Assembly (NCBI RefSeq): GCF_044792555.1
Contig: NZ_CP126238.1
Location: 744,001-808,000 of the forward strand
Origin: Alicycliphilus denitrificans_A
Lineage (GTDB): Bacteria; Pseudomonadota; Gammaproteobacteria; Burkholderiales; Burkholderiaceae_C
Direction of reading: 5' to 3'
DNA length: 64,000 bases
Of the stretch, positions 50,573 to 58,912 are shown piece after piece (positions within the stretch are counted from its first letter, which is position 1; the number at the start of each line of letters is the position of its first letter). Position numbers and translations under genes: made by a program. Below the pieces are notes generated by a model, which worked only from the letters and a program-made list of their open reading frames with translations, was not told where the DNA came from and did no database searches.

Positions 50573-51793
50573 ATGGCACGTATCACGCAGAAAATCATTG
50601 TCATCGGTCTGGGATACATTGGCCTGCCGACTGCGTCCATGCTTGCCACCAAAGGGCATCAGGTGCTTGGTGTGGATGTCAACGAGAGGTCTGTGCAAAC
50701 CATCAACTCGGGCCACATTCCGATTGTTGAGCCAGACCTGGATATCCTCGTACGTTCGGCCGTCAACAGTGGGAACTTGAAGGCCTCATTGGAGCCGGAG
50801 GAGGGCGATACCTTCATCATCGCTGTTCCGACGCCGTTCATGGCGGTGGATGGCGACACCAAGGTGCCAGATCTGTCGTATGTTGAGGCAGCAACCCGGG
50901 CCATCGGGCCTTACCTGCGACAAGGCAACCTGGTGATCCTTGAGTCTACGTCGCCGGTTGGTACCACCGAGCGGGTTTACCGCATCATTGTCGAAATCCG
51001 GCCTGAGCTTGAGGGCCAGATCCATGTGGCGCACTGTCCGGAGCGCGTTTTGCCGGGACACACTCTGCGCGAGTTGGTGGACAACGATCGAATCATAGGA
51101 GGTCTTACCAAGACAGCCAACGAGCAGGCTAGTGCACTTTACAAAAGTTTTTGCAATGGTGCCATCCTGCTGACGGATAGCAGAACGGCAGAACTTTCCA
51201 AACTGGTAGAAAACTCATACCGGGACGTCAACATTGCCTTTGCGAATGAGATTTCCGTGATCTGTGATCACTTGGACATCAATGTTTGGGAGACCATCGC
51301 GCTGGCTAACTGCCATCCACGTGTGAATATTCTGCAGCCTGGACCCGGCGTGGGTGGCCATTGCATCGCTGTGGATCCGTGGTTCATTGTGTCCTCTGCG
51401 CCACAACACGCGCGCTTGATTCGTACCGCTCGTCAAGTTAATGATGATAAGCCGCATTGGGTTATTGAGAAGGTCAAGGCCAAGGCAGCACGCTTTAAGT
51501 TGCCAGTCATAGGCTGCCTGGGCTTAACCTTCAAGTCCAATATCGATGATCTCAGAGAGTCTCCAGCACTGGACATTGTGCGTGAGCTTCGGCGCCAGGA
51601 CGTTGGGAAGATCCTCGCGTGCGACCCCAATGTGCAATCAAGCAAATTGGAGTTTGCATTGAATCCGCTCAAGCAGGTGCTCAAGGAAGCTGACATCCTG
51701 GTGCTTCTGGTAGATCACCGGGAGTTTAAGGAAATCGATCTGGACTTGATCCGTGAAAAAGTTGTCATTGATACGCGAGGCGCTTTGCGCTGA
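50573..51793 (+). CDS. wecC: UDP-N-acetyl-D-mannosamine dehydrogenase
   Basis: This 406-residue NAD enzyme oxidises UDP-ManNAc twice to UDP-ManNAcA. It carries the N-terminal Rossmann block IVIGLGYIGLPTASML (about 8-23), the middle domain ELSKLVENSYRDVNIAFANE and the catalytic cysteine in GPGVGGHCIAVDPWF (about 259-273). The start is ATG 50573. It is the last gene of the colinear series and is followed by 483 bases of non-coding sequence where GC falls. Confidence 0.94.
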   Translation: MARITQKIIVIGLGYIGLPTASMLATKGHQVLGVDVNERSVQTINSGHIPIVEPDLDILVRSAVNSGNLKASLEPEEGDTFIIAVPTPFMAVDGDTKVPDLSYVEAATRAIGPYLRQGNLVILESTSPVGTTERVYRIIVEIRPELEGQIHVAHCPERVLPGHTLRELVDNDRIIGGLTKTANEQASALYKSFCNGAILLTDSRTAELSKLVENSYRDVNIAFANEISVICDHLDINVWETIALANCHPRVNILQPGPGVGGHCIAVDPWFIVSSAPQHARLIRTARQVNDDKPHWVIEKVKAKAARFKLPVIGCLGLTFKSNIDDLRESPALDIVRELRRQDVGKILACDPNVQSSKLEFALNPLKQVLKEADILVLLVDHREFKEIDLDLIREKVVIDTRGALR

Positions 51794-52276
51794 AATTCCA
51801 ATGAATACTTTTCACCATTACAGCTCATCTGACTGCGATGGTCAGAATATTCATATCGACAAAATGTACGCCGCCTTGCGGGTATTGGTGTATGAGATGC
51901 GAGTCCTGGCAGCTGCACTCTGGCTGCCATCCTGCGCGCAATGGCAGATGGCTGCTAAAAGTGGATGGGTAGACCGATCATCCGGCCGGGAGCGGCGCAG
52001 TTCGGCGGATTGGCGCGTAGCTCGCTACATGGCAATTTTCACTTTTTTGATTTTGTGTCCGGCAGATGGGGGTTGACACATCTTGGCGGATGAAATTCTC
52101 ATCTTTGGTATTGGTTTGTTTTTTATGGAGTGATATTGGCATATTTTTGTCTGCCGGTGTGTGATGAATTATTCATGAGAATAGTAGTCGTAAGATGACT
52201 CCTAGTCGTTACGTTCGAAGCGCCGTGCACTGGCAATCGGGGGCTTGACATAGTTCAATGGAACTGAAAGAAGATA
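51794..52276. other. 483-bp AT-rich gap at the start of the variable island
   Basis: No gene is convincing. A 107-codon frame (51753-52076) starts inside wecC in another frame and looks spurious. Two TTGACA hexamers (52073-52078 and 52245-52250) stand upstream of the next gene; the second is followed by GATAAT at 52273, but the spacing is 22, too long for a normal promoter. The pair TAGTCGTAAG and TAGTCGTTACG at about 52185-52212 is a short imperfect direct repeat. This is a plausible left boundary of an acquired segment. Confidence 0.45.
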
Positions 52277-54514
52277 ATGTGGCATCCCTGCTTAAAATTA
52301 CTATCAAATGGAAAGTTGACTGTACTTTCATTTGATAAGGTGCCAGTTCAGGCGAGCCCGTTTGTACGCGCAGAGTTCGATCTGCATGAGTTTGAGAAAA
52401 CCCTGAAAAAAATCACGGATTTTTTTTGCATCATGCCGTTGATCGAGGCAGTTCGTTCACTTCGATCTGGTAATTTGCCAGCAAGGGTGGCCTGCTTCAC
52501 TTTTGATGGAGGGTATGCAGACTGGCGGTGCGGGGTGATACCGGTGCTAGAAAAAAAAGCAATCCATGCTACATTTTTTGTTGCAACTGGACAATTTTCT
52601 GGACGACCGATGTGGAGTGAACGGATTTTGCATGTTGTCAAAAATGCACCTGCTGAACTGCAGGATGTCGTTCTGTCTGATCCTTCTGCTCCCCGTTTTG
52701 GTTTCGGCGACCTCAATGCAAGAAGGAGGGCATTGACTCTTTTAAGCCACTTTTTTAAACACCAGGGACTGGAGCATCGGGAGGCTCTTCTGGAGGAGCT
52801 TGAAGGGTTGGCGGGAGTTTTTATAAATGATGTCCCTTGCATGTCTATTGACGACTTGCGCGCCATTCATGCCAAGGGATTTGATATCGGAGCGAACTCG
52901 GTGAATTTGCCCATTCTTAGGTGTTGCTCCCTTGATCAGGCACGACGTGAGATTGGAGAATGCAGAGAGCATCTCGAATCACTGATTGGGCATCGTATTG
53001 CAGCCTTTTCCTATCCGAACGGCATACCCGGTGAAGATTTTGAAGCGAAGCACGTGCAGCTTGTCCAGCAGTGTGGATATGAGTTGGCATTAACTCGTGG
53101 TGGTGGGGCTGCGAACGGCAGGAGTTCATTATTTCAGATGCCGAGATTTACTCCGCATAAATCGAATTTGTTTTCATCAGGTATTCAATTTGGGTTGAAC
53201 TTGGTGAAGAAAATAAGTCAAGTGATTGAGCCAGTAGGCGGAGAGCGCCGGGTACTCATGGTGGCGTTCCATTTCCCGCCTCAGTCGGGCAGCAGTGGCA
53301 TTCTGCGCACGCTGAATTTCGTGAAGCATCTGCCGTCGCATCAATGGCATCCAGTGGTTTTAACGGCATCATCCTGTGCATACGAAGAGCAGCGAAATGA
53401 TTTGATCGCTTCCGTACCGTCGAGTACTCCCATATTGCGTGCCTTTGCGCTGGATGCTGCGCGGCACTTGTCCATTGCCAAGAGGTACCTCGGAGTGTTT
53501 GCGCTCCCTGATCGCTGGTCGACATGGTGGTTTATGGCGGTGTTTGCTGGTATGAAGGCTGTCAAAGAGTATCGACCTGCAGCGATTTGGAGCACATATC
53601 CGATACCTAGTGCCCACATGATTGCCGCGACGATCAGCAGTTTTGCTGGTTTGCCGTGGGTAGCTGATTTTCGTGATCCCATGGTATCAGCCAATGTCCC
53701 ACCGGCCGGTATGCGTCGCAAAGTTTGGCGCAGACTGGAGGCGCATGTCTTGCGTAGCGCAGCAGCCTGCATTTTTACGACACAACGTGCTGCCCAGGAA
53801 TATGCTGAACGCTATCCAGAAGAGGCGCACAAGTGTCAGGTAATTGCGAATGGATACGACGAAGCGGTCTTCTCTGGGGTGAAGCCTGCACGCTCTGGAA
53901 TTGATAGACAAACTCTCTTCATGCTGCATAGTGGTTTGATTTATCCGAGGGATCGCGATCCATCCACTTTTTTTGCTGCAATACAAAGCCTCATCAATGA
54001 TGGAAGCTTAGATCGGGACCATTTGCATATCCGTTTCAGGGCACCCAAGCATGGGGAAGAGGTCGCCGATTCAGCTGCTAGGTATGGTCTGAGCGACGTG
54101 GTTGATATTGCTCCCCCTATCTCTTATGAAGAGGCAATTGCCGAAATGTTGGGTGCAAATCTGTTAATAGTATTCCAGGGGCCCAACTTCAATGCGCAGA
54201 TTCCCGCAAAGATTTACGAATATCTCCGTGCTCAATCCCCGTTGTTGGCTGTGCTCGACCCCGCCGGGGATACTGCTGCGCAGCTGAGATCATTTGACGG
54301 TGTATTCATGGGGGATATTAGGAGTAGCCAGGATGTGAGGCGTGCTTTATTAGAATGGCTGATGGAACTAAAGATGCATGGAAACCATATAACACCTCGA
54401 TCCCTTGAGGGAGTTCGGTCTTTTTCTAGGGAGGCACAGGCAGAACGCTTGTGTCAACTACTTGAGGCGTATACGCAACCCATATGCGGCGAAGATTGCA
54501 AATACGGTGCCTAG
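52277..54514 (+). CDS. Fusion protein: inactive deacetylase-like domain + glycosyltransferase
   Basis: This 745-residue protein has residues about 1-310 in a NodB polysaccharide deacetylase fold, recognisable from LTVLSFDKVP, CFTFDGGYADW, HATFFVATGQFS and AAFSYPNG (244-249). The usual TFDDGY is TFDGGY (75-80), so the metal Asp is Gly. The usual HxxxH motif reads GANSVNLP (205-212), so both metal histidines are gone. Residues about 320-745 form a GT4-like domain (LMVAFHFPPQSGSSGILRTL; PWVADFRDPMVSANVPPAG; CQVIANGYDEAVF; IPAKIYEYLRAQSPLLAVL). GC is low. The start is ATG 52277. The deacetylase half may act as a binding domain. Confidence 0.85.
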   Translation: MWHPCLKLLSNGKLTVLSFDKVPVQASPFVRAEFDLHEFEKTLKKITDFFCIMPLIEAVRSLRSGNLPARVACFTFDGGYADWRCGVIPVLEKKAIHATFFVATGQFSGRPMWSERILHVVKNAPAELQDVVLSDPSAPRFGFGDLNARRRALTLLSHFFKHQGLEHREALLEELEGLAGVFINDVPCMSIDDLRAIHAKGFDIGANSVNLPILRCCSLDQARREIGECREHLESLIGHRIAAFSYPNGIPGEDFEAKHVQLVQQCGYELALTRGGGAANGRSSLFQMPRFTPHKSNLFSSGIQFGLNLVKKISQVIEPVGGERRVLMVAFHFPPQSGSSGILRTLNFVKHLPSHQWHPVVLTASSCAYEEQRNDLIASVPSSTPILRAFALDAARHLSIAKRYLGVFALPDRWSTWWFMAVFAGMKAVKEYRPAAIWSTYPIPSAHMIAATISSFAGLPWVADFRDPMVSANVPPAGMRRKVWRRLEAHVLRSAAACIFTTQRAAQEYAERYPEEAHKCQVIANGYDEAVFSGVKPARSGIDRQTLFMLHSGLIYPRDRDPSTFFAAIQSLINDGSLDRDHLHIRFRAPKHGEEVADSAARYGLSDVVDIAPPISYEEAIAEMLGANLLIVFQGPNFNAQIPAKIYEYLRAQSPLLAVLDPAGDTAAQLRSFDGVFMGDIRSSQDVRRALLEWLMELKMHGNHITPRSLEGVRSFSREAQAERLCQLLEAYTQPICGEDCKYGA

Positions 54515-54648
54515 ATATGATGGCTGTAGTCTAAAGCTCAGGCCGCCAATTTGAATTAATCATGGGTTGCATTCAATCGTGTAGGGGTGCTACGGCTGAT
54601 TTTAATTTAGAGATTTTATCAAAGATTTAAATTGATCGGGGAGCTTTC

Positions 54649-55935
54649 ATGAATAGCATTAATGCGTTTCGTGTTCCATCGTTTGCTTGCCGCCATTGCG
54701 GTGCAGTGGTTACTCAGCTATTTGCGGATTTGGGGATGACGCCACTTTGCCAAACTCAGATTTCTCCGCAGCACTTTGATAAGCCTGAGCGATATTTCCC
54801 GCTGCAGGCTTATGTGTGCACACAGTGCTGGTTGGTGCAGTTACGTGACTGTATTAGTTCGACCGACGTATTCACCGACGATTACCCTTACTTTTCTTCT
54901 TACTCGCCAAGCTGGGTTCAGCATGCGAAGTCCTACGTGGATCAGATGGTACGTCAACTCAGTTTGTCGGCCGCCAGCTTGGTTGTGGAGTTGGCGAGTA
55001 ACGATGGCTACCTACTCCAATATTTCTCTCCACATGGAGTTTCAGTATTGGGCGTTGAGCCATCACGCAGCGTTGCAGAGGCCGCCCAGCGCAAGGGCAT
55101 TCGTACGGAAATCTGCTTTTTTGGACAGAATACGGCTCGTCATTTGCGTGAGCGCTACGGTATTGCGGATTTAGTAGTGGGAAACAACGTGCTGGCCCAT
55201 GTTCCCGATATCAATGACTTTCTGGCTGGTGTGAAGGAGATGCTGAAGCCTAACGGGACGGTGACCTTCGAATTTCCTCATCTGCTCAATCTGATTCGAC
55301 TCAATCAGTTCGATACTATTTATCACGAACATTTTTCTTATCTTTCACTGCATGCTGTTAATTCACTCTTTCGCACTGCGGGACTAGAACTGTATGACGT
55401 TCAAGAACTCAGTACGCATGGTGGATCATTGCGGGTGTTTGGTCAGCATGCAGGAGGGGTATGCAGAATTCGCCCGGCAGTGAATGAATTAATTGAGAAA
55501 GAGCGTGTCACAGGCATGCTCGATATAGCCGTTTACGCAAATTTTGCCGAACAAGCGCGAGCAAGCAAGCGAGATATTCTGAGTTTTCTGATTGATGCGC
55601 GTCGTCGCGGTAAGCGTGTTGCAGGTTATGGAGCGCCGGGTAAGGGTAATACGTTATTAAATTTTTGCGGCATTGGTGTCGATCTGATGGATTTTACGGT
55701 CGATGCTAACCCAGTTAAGCAGCATACATTTACGCCGGGCAGCCGTATACCAATATTTCCGCCAGAACACATACGCGCCATGAAGCCAGACTATGTCTTT
55801 ATATTGCCATGGAATCTCAAGGAGGAAATTATGCTGCAGACGGCATACATACGGGACTGGGGTGGGCAATGGGTTACTCCTATACCTCGGCCACAGGTTT
55901 GGGATAAGGTGGCATCATCCAGTCAAGGTAGGTGA
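54649..55935 (+). CDS. Sugar C-methyltransferase (zinc-finger type, class I SAM)
   Basis: This 428-residue enzyme of the NovU/TylC3-like C3-methyltransferase family adds a methyl branch to a deoxy-keto sugar nucleotide. It has an N-terminal zinc domain (CRHCGAVV near 14-21 and CTQCWLVQL), the SAM fold (VVELASNDGYLLQYF near 112-126) and the C-terminal domain block YGAPGKGNTLLNFCGIG (about 326-342). The start is ATG 54649, with GGGGAG before it. The RfbF-like gene follows after 3 bases; together they suggest an NDP-linked branched sugar. Confidence 0.88.
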   Translation: MNSINAFRVPSFACRHCGAVVTQLFADLGMTPLCQTQISPQHFDKPERYFPLQAYVCTQCWLVQLRDCISSTDVFTDDYPYFSSYSPSWVQHAKSYVDQMVRQLSLSAASLVVELASNDGYLLQYFSPHGVSVLGVEPSRSVAEAAQRKGIRTEICFFGQNTARHLRERYGIADLVVGNNVLAHVPDINDFLAGVKEMLKPNGTVTFEFPHLLNLIRLNQFDTIYHEHFSYLSLHAVNSLFRTAGLELYDVQELSTHGGSLRVFGQHAGGVCRIRPAVNELIEKERVTGMLDIAVYANFAEQARASKRDILSFLIDARRRGKRVAGYGAPGKGNTLLNFCGIGVDLMDFTVDANPVKQHTFTPGSRIPIFPPEHIRAMKPDYVFILPWNLKEEIMLQTAYIRDWGGQWVTPIPRPQVWDKVASSSQGR

Positions 55936-55938
55936 GTC

Positions 55939-56712
55939 ATGAAAGTCGTATTATTTTGTGGTGGTATGGGAACTCGGATGCGGGAGTTTTCCGAGACTAT
56001 TCCAAAGCCATTGGTGCATGTTGGGCATCGTCCTATCATCTGGCACCTCATGCGGCATTTTGCATATTTTGGACATAAGGATTTCATCTTGTGCTTGGGA
56101 TACAAGGGTGAAATGATTCAGGATTTTTTTGTTAATTACAAGCCACATGTGGGCGAAGATTTCCGGTTAGAGCATGGTGTTCCAAAGCTTCGCTTAAATG
56201 TAACCGATGTTCATGATTGGAATATTGATTTCGTTGATACGGGGTTGAGGCGTAACATAGGTGAAAGATTGGTTGCCGTGCGGCATCTTCTCCAGGATGA
56301 TGAAATGTTCTTGGCGAATTATTCTGATCAGTTATGTGATATTGATCTTGATGAGTATATAAAACTGGCAAAGGAACGGGGGAAAATTGCAAGTTTCGTC
56401 TCGGTGCGTCCCGCTGGAAGCTACCACACTGTTGAGACAGAGCAGGATGGCACGGTCCGGTATATTGGCCCATGGGGCAATGCGGAATTGTGGATCAATG
56501 GCGGTTATATGGTGTTTCGGCGGCAAATTTTTGATTATATCAAGCCAGGTGATGAATTGGTTGAGGCTCCTTTTCAGCGCCTCATTGAACAAAGGCAGTT
56601 ATTTTCATATCATTATAATGGTTTCTGGAAGGCGATGGATACCTACAAGGACAAACTTTCCTTTGACGAGGCGTATGAAAGTGGTCGTAGGCCTTGGGAG
56701 TTATGGGTTTAA
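55939..56712 (+). CDS. Sugar-1-phosphate nucleotidyltransferase, RfbF (glucose-1-phosphate cytidylyltransferase)-like
   Basis: This 257-residue protein equals RfbF in length and order. It has the N-terminal GGMGTRMREFSETIPKPLVHV (in two parts), IIWHLMRHFAYFGHKDFILCLGY and INGGYMVFRRQIFDYI, and ends GRRPWELWV like RfbF's GKAPWKTW. In place of the usual GDG it has NYSDQLCDIDL, so the metal/nucleotide site differs. CDP specificity is therefore uncertain. No CDP-glucose dehydratase (rfbG) is in the window. It converges with the small membrane gene, 37 bases apart. Confidence 0.82.
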   Translation: MKVVLFCGGMGTRMREFSETIPKPLVHVGHRPIIWHLMRHFAYFGHKDFILCLGYKGEMIQDFFVNYKPHVGEDFRLEHGVPKLRLNVTDVHDWNIDFVDTGLRRNIGERLVAVRHLLQDDEMFLANYSDQLCDIDLDEYIKLAKERGKIASFVSVRPAGSYHTVETEQDGTVRYIGPWGNAELWINGGYMVFRRQIFDYIKPGDELVEAPFQRLIEQRQLFSYHYNGFWKAMDTYKDKLSFDEAYESGRRPWELWV

Positions 56713-56749
56713 GCGTGATATTTTGATTGTTTCACGAGGGTAGTTTGTT

Positions 56750-56938
56750 TTAGCTAAACTTGAAAATGGCAGATAGTCCCATGGCGCCTATGGACAGGGC
56801 GCTCAGAAGAAGTACTTTCCAGCCTATTTTGCTAATGCGCCAGACAAGGTCGGTTCCAAGAATTAGTAAGGTCAAAAAAATCAATGCATAAATACTGGTC
56901 CAGGCCAGTCGATTGTTATCTATGAAAAATTGCATCAT
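56750..56938 (-). CDS. Small membrane protein, unknown
   Basis: This 62-residue protein has two hydrophobic helices (about 12-32, SIYALIFLTLLILGTDLVW, and 40-60, WKVLLLSALSIGAMGLSAIF) joined by a short basic loop (RISKIGWK). It overlaps the 3' end of the decarboxylase-like gene by 4 bases, the usual sign of translational coupling and evidence that it is a real gene. I recognise no family. It may be a membrane partner of the decarboxylase-like protein. Confidence 0.6.
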   Translation of the reverse strand: MMQFFIDNNRLAWTSIYALIFLTLLILGTDLVWRISKIGWKVLLLSALSIGAMGLSAIFKFS

Positions 56939-57651
56939 AATTTTTTCTTTGGATTTTTCAGGATAATTGTTTCACCCGCAACGACGCGTTGACCCTCCTT
57001 GGCTTCAAAAGCGTAGTCCTCATCGACTTCGATCACGCAGGTGCTTCCGAAAAGCATGCGACCTATCCGTTGTCCTTTTTCTAGGTGACTGCCGACTGGG
57101 TGGAAGAACTCAATACGTCGTGATAGGTAGCTTGTGATAAAGCGGATACGTGCTAATCCATAGTCGGTTTGCACTTCCATGTAGCGTTGCTTTGGCGAAC
57201 GTTTGCCACGAAGAAAATAATATGGCTCATCGCGCAGCGGATCAGATCGATCGCTGTCGATGATGTCGCCGTGCTCAATGTAGCCTGTAATGATTCCGGG
57301 GAATGGTATGCGCCCCACATGGACATCCCAGACATTAAGTGAAATGACTAGAAAATTACGCCTGTCGCGAGTGAGCTTGGCCAGCACGGTTCCGTCGACC
57401 GCTGCAATCCAGTCATCACCTGGTGGTATGCGGCGTTCTGGGTCACGCATGAAAAATCGTAAAAATCCTGGGTCTGGTGATCCATCCTCTACCCATTTCC
57501 AGAGTTGCTCTACAGGCCAGCGTTTCATCGGAGGTAGAAATGGGGCCACCGCCCGTGATGGAAATGGGAAGCGAAGTGCATAGTCGATCAGGAAAAAAAG
57601 GCAAACTACAATAATTGTCAATTGGATCAGTAGCACCCAATCAAAACTCAT
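56935..57651 (-). CDS. Phosphatidylserine decarboxylase-like membrane protein
   Basis: This 238-residue protein has one N-terminal membrane helix (about 8-23) and a PSD-family domain: LVISLNVWDVHVGRIPFPG (101-119, histidine 111 in the usual place), IRFITSYLSRRIEFFHPVG, and the maturation site MLFGSTCVIEV (199-209), where FGST matches the LGST motif at which the family self-cleaves to form a pyruvoyl group at Ser203. Its place in a sugar locus is unexpected: it could decarboxylate a phospholipid or a lipid-linked amino-acid/sugar precursor. The start is ATG 57651. The 11-bp repeats lie 58 bases upstream. Confidence 0.72.
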   Translation of the reverse strand: MSFDWVLLIQLTIIVVCLFFLIDYALRFPFPSRAVAPFLPPMKRWPVEQLWKWVEDGSPDPGFLRFFMRDPERRIPPGDDWIAAVDGTVLAKLTRDRRNFLVISLNVWDVHVGRIPFPGIITGYIEHGDIIDSDRSDPLRDEPYYFLRGKRSPKQRYMEVQTDYGLARIRFITSYLSRRIEFFHPVGSHLEKGQRIGRMLFGSTCVIEVDEDYAFEAKEGQRVVAGETIILKNPKKKL

Positions 57652-57708
57652 GGTTTGTCTCCTTAATTATTAATAACCAACAGCTGTAGAAATATTTTAT
57701 TTTTTGGC

Positions 57709-57741
57709 ATATGAGCCATATATGAGCCATATATGAGCCAT
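57709..57741. repeat. Three perfect 11-bp tandem repeats upstream of the decarboxylase-like gene
   Basis: ATATGAGCCAT occurs three times head to tail (57709-57719, 57720-57730, 57731-57741), followed by a partial ATGAG. The 11-bp period is about one DNA turn, so a protein could bind each unit on the same face. The repeats lie 58-90 bases upstream of the minus-strand decarboxylase-like gene, within its likely promoter region. Confidence 0.85.
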
Positions 57742-57769
57742 ATGAGGGGTGAGCGCTTTTCTTAATTGG

Positions 57770-58912
57770 CTATGGGTGAGCGCTAATCCTGGTCCACAGT
57801 AAACGTCCATAATGCATCAGCCCTGGGAGTGGGTCGCTTATTCGAAAATAAGCATCCGTTGGGATGCAGTTTCTTGTGTGATCGATGTTGGGCGGGGCCA
57901 TTTGCCGTGAATAGCGGGCGGCTGGATAATCAATCCAACTGCGAGATCTGGAGTAAGGTTTTTCGGAGGGGACGTCGTACTGCATCATGTCCAAGTAGGC
58001 CGCATACAGCCAATCCGAGCCATTGAGTGCCGCAATTTCGTGCTGGTAGTCAGTACGATACACCGTAGGTTCGATCAGATAGAAAGCGCCGTCACGTGCA
58101 TCGCGCTTGTACTCGATGCCAATTAGCCCGCGGAAATCCATGCTGCCCAGAAAGCGCTGGCTGATGAGTGTTAGTTCGGCATGATGCTCTGGCGCTGCAA
58201 TGCAGGCTGCTGTGCCGCCAACAGCAGGCGGCCAGCACAAAGTTTTACGGCCCACGAAACTGCGTAATAGCTTTCCCGACCTGCCGATATAAAGAAGATT
58301 GAAATAAATATCAGAATCTTCGCCCTCAATCCATTCTTGGATGATCATCGGCACGGGAATTTCTCGCATTTGCTCGAGTAGCTTCCGAAGCTCTGAATGG
58401 CTGTCGATCCGGTAGGCTTTACTGAAGCGCAGCGAGTAGGCGTCGTTGCGCAGCGCGGGCTTGAGCACGCAAGGCAGCCTCAGGGTATTCAGGCGTTCGT
58501 GGTCCGTGTCTGCCGTGACAGTGATCGTCTTAGGTGCGGGAGCACCATGTTTTGTGGCCAGTTGATCGCACTCGGTCTTGCTGAGCAAACGATGCGCCAG
58601 ATCGGGACGGAAGAGATAGGTGCGGAAGCAGGTATTCCATCGGTCAGCTTGTACGGTGATTGCGGACACATCGTTTTCTTCTGTTAGGAAAAGTGCGCAC
58701 TGGCCGTTTCGCACCCCAAGCTTGGATACAAGATGCGATGGCTCGGGCAGGCCGCCAGACTTGAGTGTTTGGAGCGCATGTCGGGAGTGCAGGGCGGGCC
58801 CATGACCCTCATGTGACACTACGGCACAGCGAACGCCGTGGGCGGCAAGCGCACGAACGACGCCCAGTGCGTTGAGCCCACCGCCCAGAATGATCGCGTT
58901 AAGCTCAGCCAT
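57770..58912 (-). CDS. ATP-grasp carboxylate ligase-like protein
   Basis: This 380-residue protein has an N-terminal nucleotide-type fold (AIILGGGLNALGVVRALAAH), a central ATP-grasp block (CVLKPALRNDAYSLRFSKAY; IIQEWIEGEDSDIYFNLLY) and the metal-binding end GLIGIEYKRDARDGAFYLIE followed by PTVYRTDY, with the acidic residues of the fold. ATP-grasp proteins activate a carboxylate by phosphorylation and join it to an amine or similar group. Here it may amidate or acylate a sugar (inference). The start is ATG 58912, overlapping the PIG-L gene end by 8 bases; the longer frame to 58963 runs into PIG-L. Confidence 0.8.
   Translation of the reverse strand: MAELNAIILGGGLNALGVVRALAAHGVRCAVVSHEGHGPALHSRHALQTLKSGGLPEPSHLVSKLGVRNGQCALFLTEENDVSAITVQADRWNTCFRTYLFRPDLAHRLLSKTECDQLATKHGAPAPKTITVTADTDHERLNTLRLPCVLKPALRNDAYSLRFSKAYRIDSHSELRKLLEQMREIPVPMIIQEWIEGEDSDIYFNLLYIGRSGKLLRSFVGRKTLCWPPAVGGTAACIAAPEHHAELTLISQRFLGSMDFRGLIGIEYKRDARDGAFYLIEPTVYRTDYQHEIAALNGSDWLYAAYLDMMQYDVPSEKPYSRSRSWIDYPAARYSRQMAPPNIDHTRNCIPTDAYFRISDPLPGLMHYGRLLWTRISAHP

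Noticed and set aside
51753..52076. A 107-codon plus-strand frame after wecC
   Set aside because: It begins inside wecC in another frame, has no ribosome-binding site and looks like no protein family.
52245..52278. TTGACA with GATAAT before the fusion gene as a promoter
   Set aside because: The spacing is 22 bases, too long for a sigma-70 promoter, and GATAAT overlaps the start codon.
57709..57741. CRISPR-like array
   Set aside because: The units are 11 bases and directly adjacent without spacers; this is a tandem repeat.
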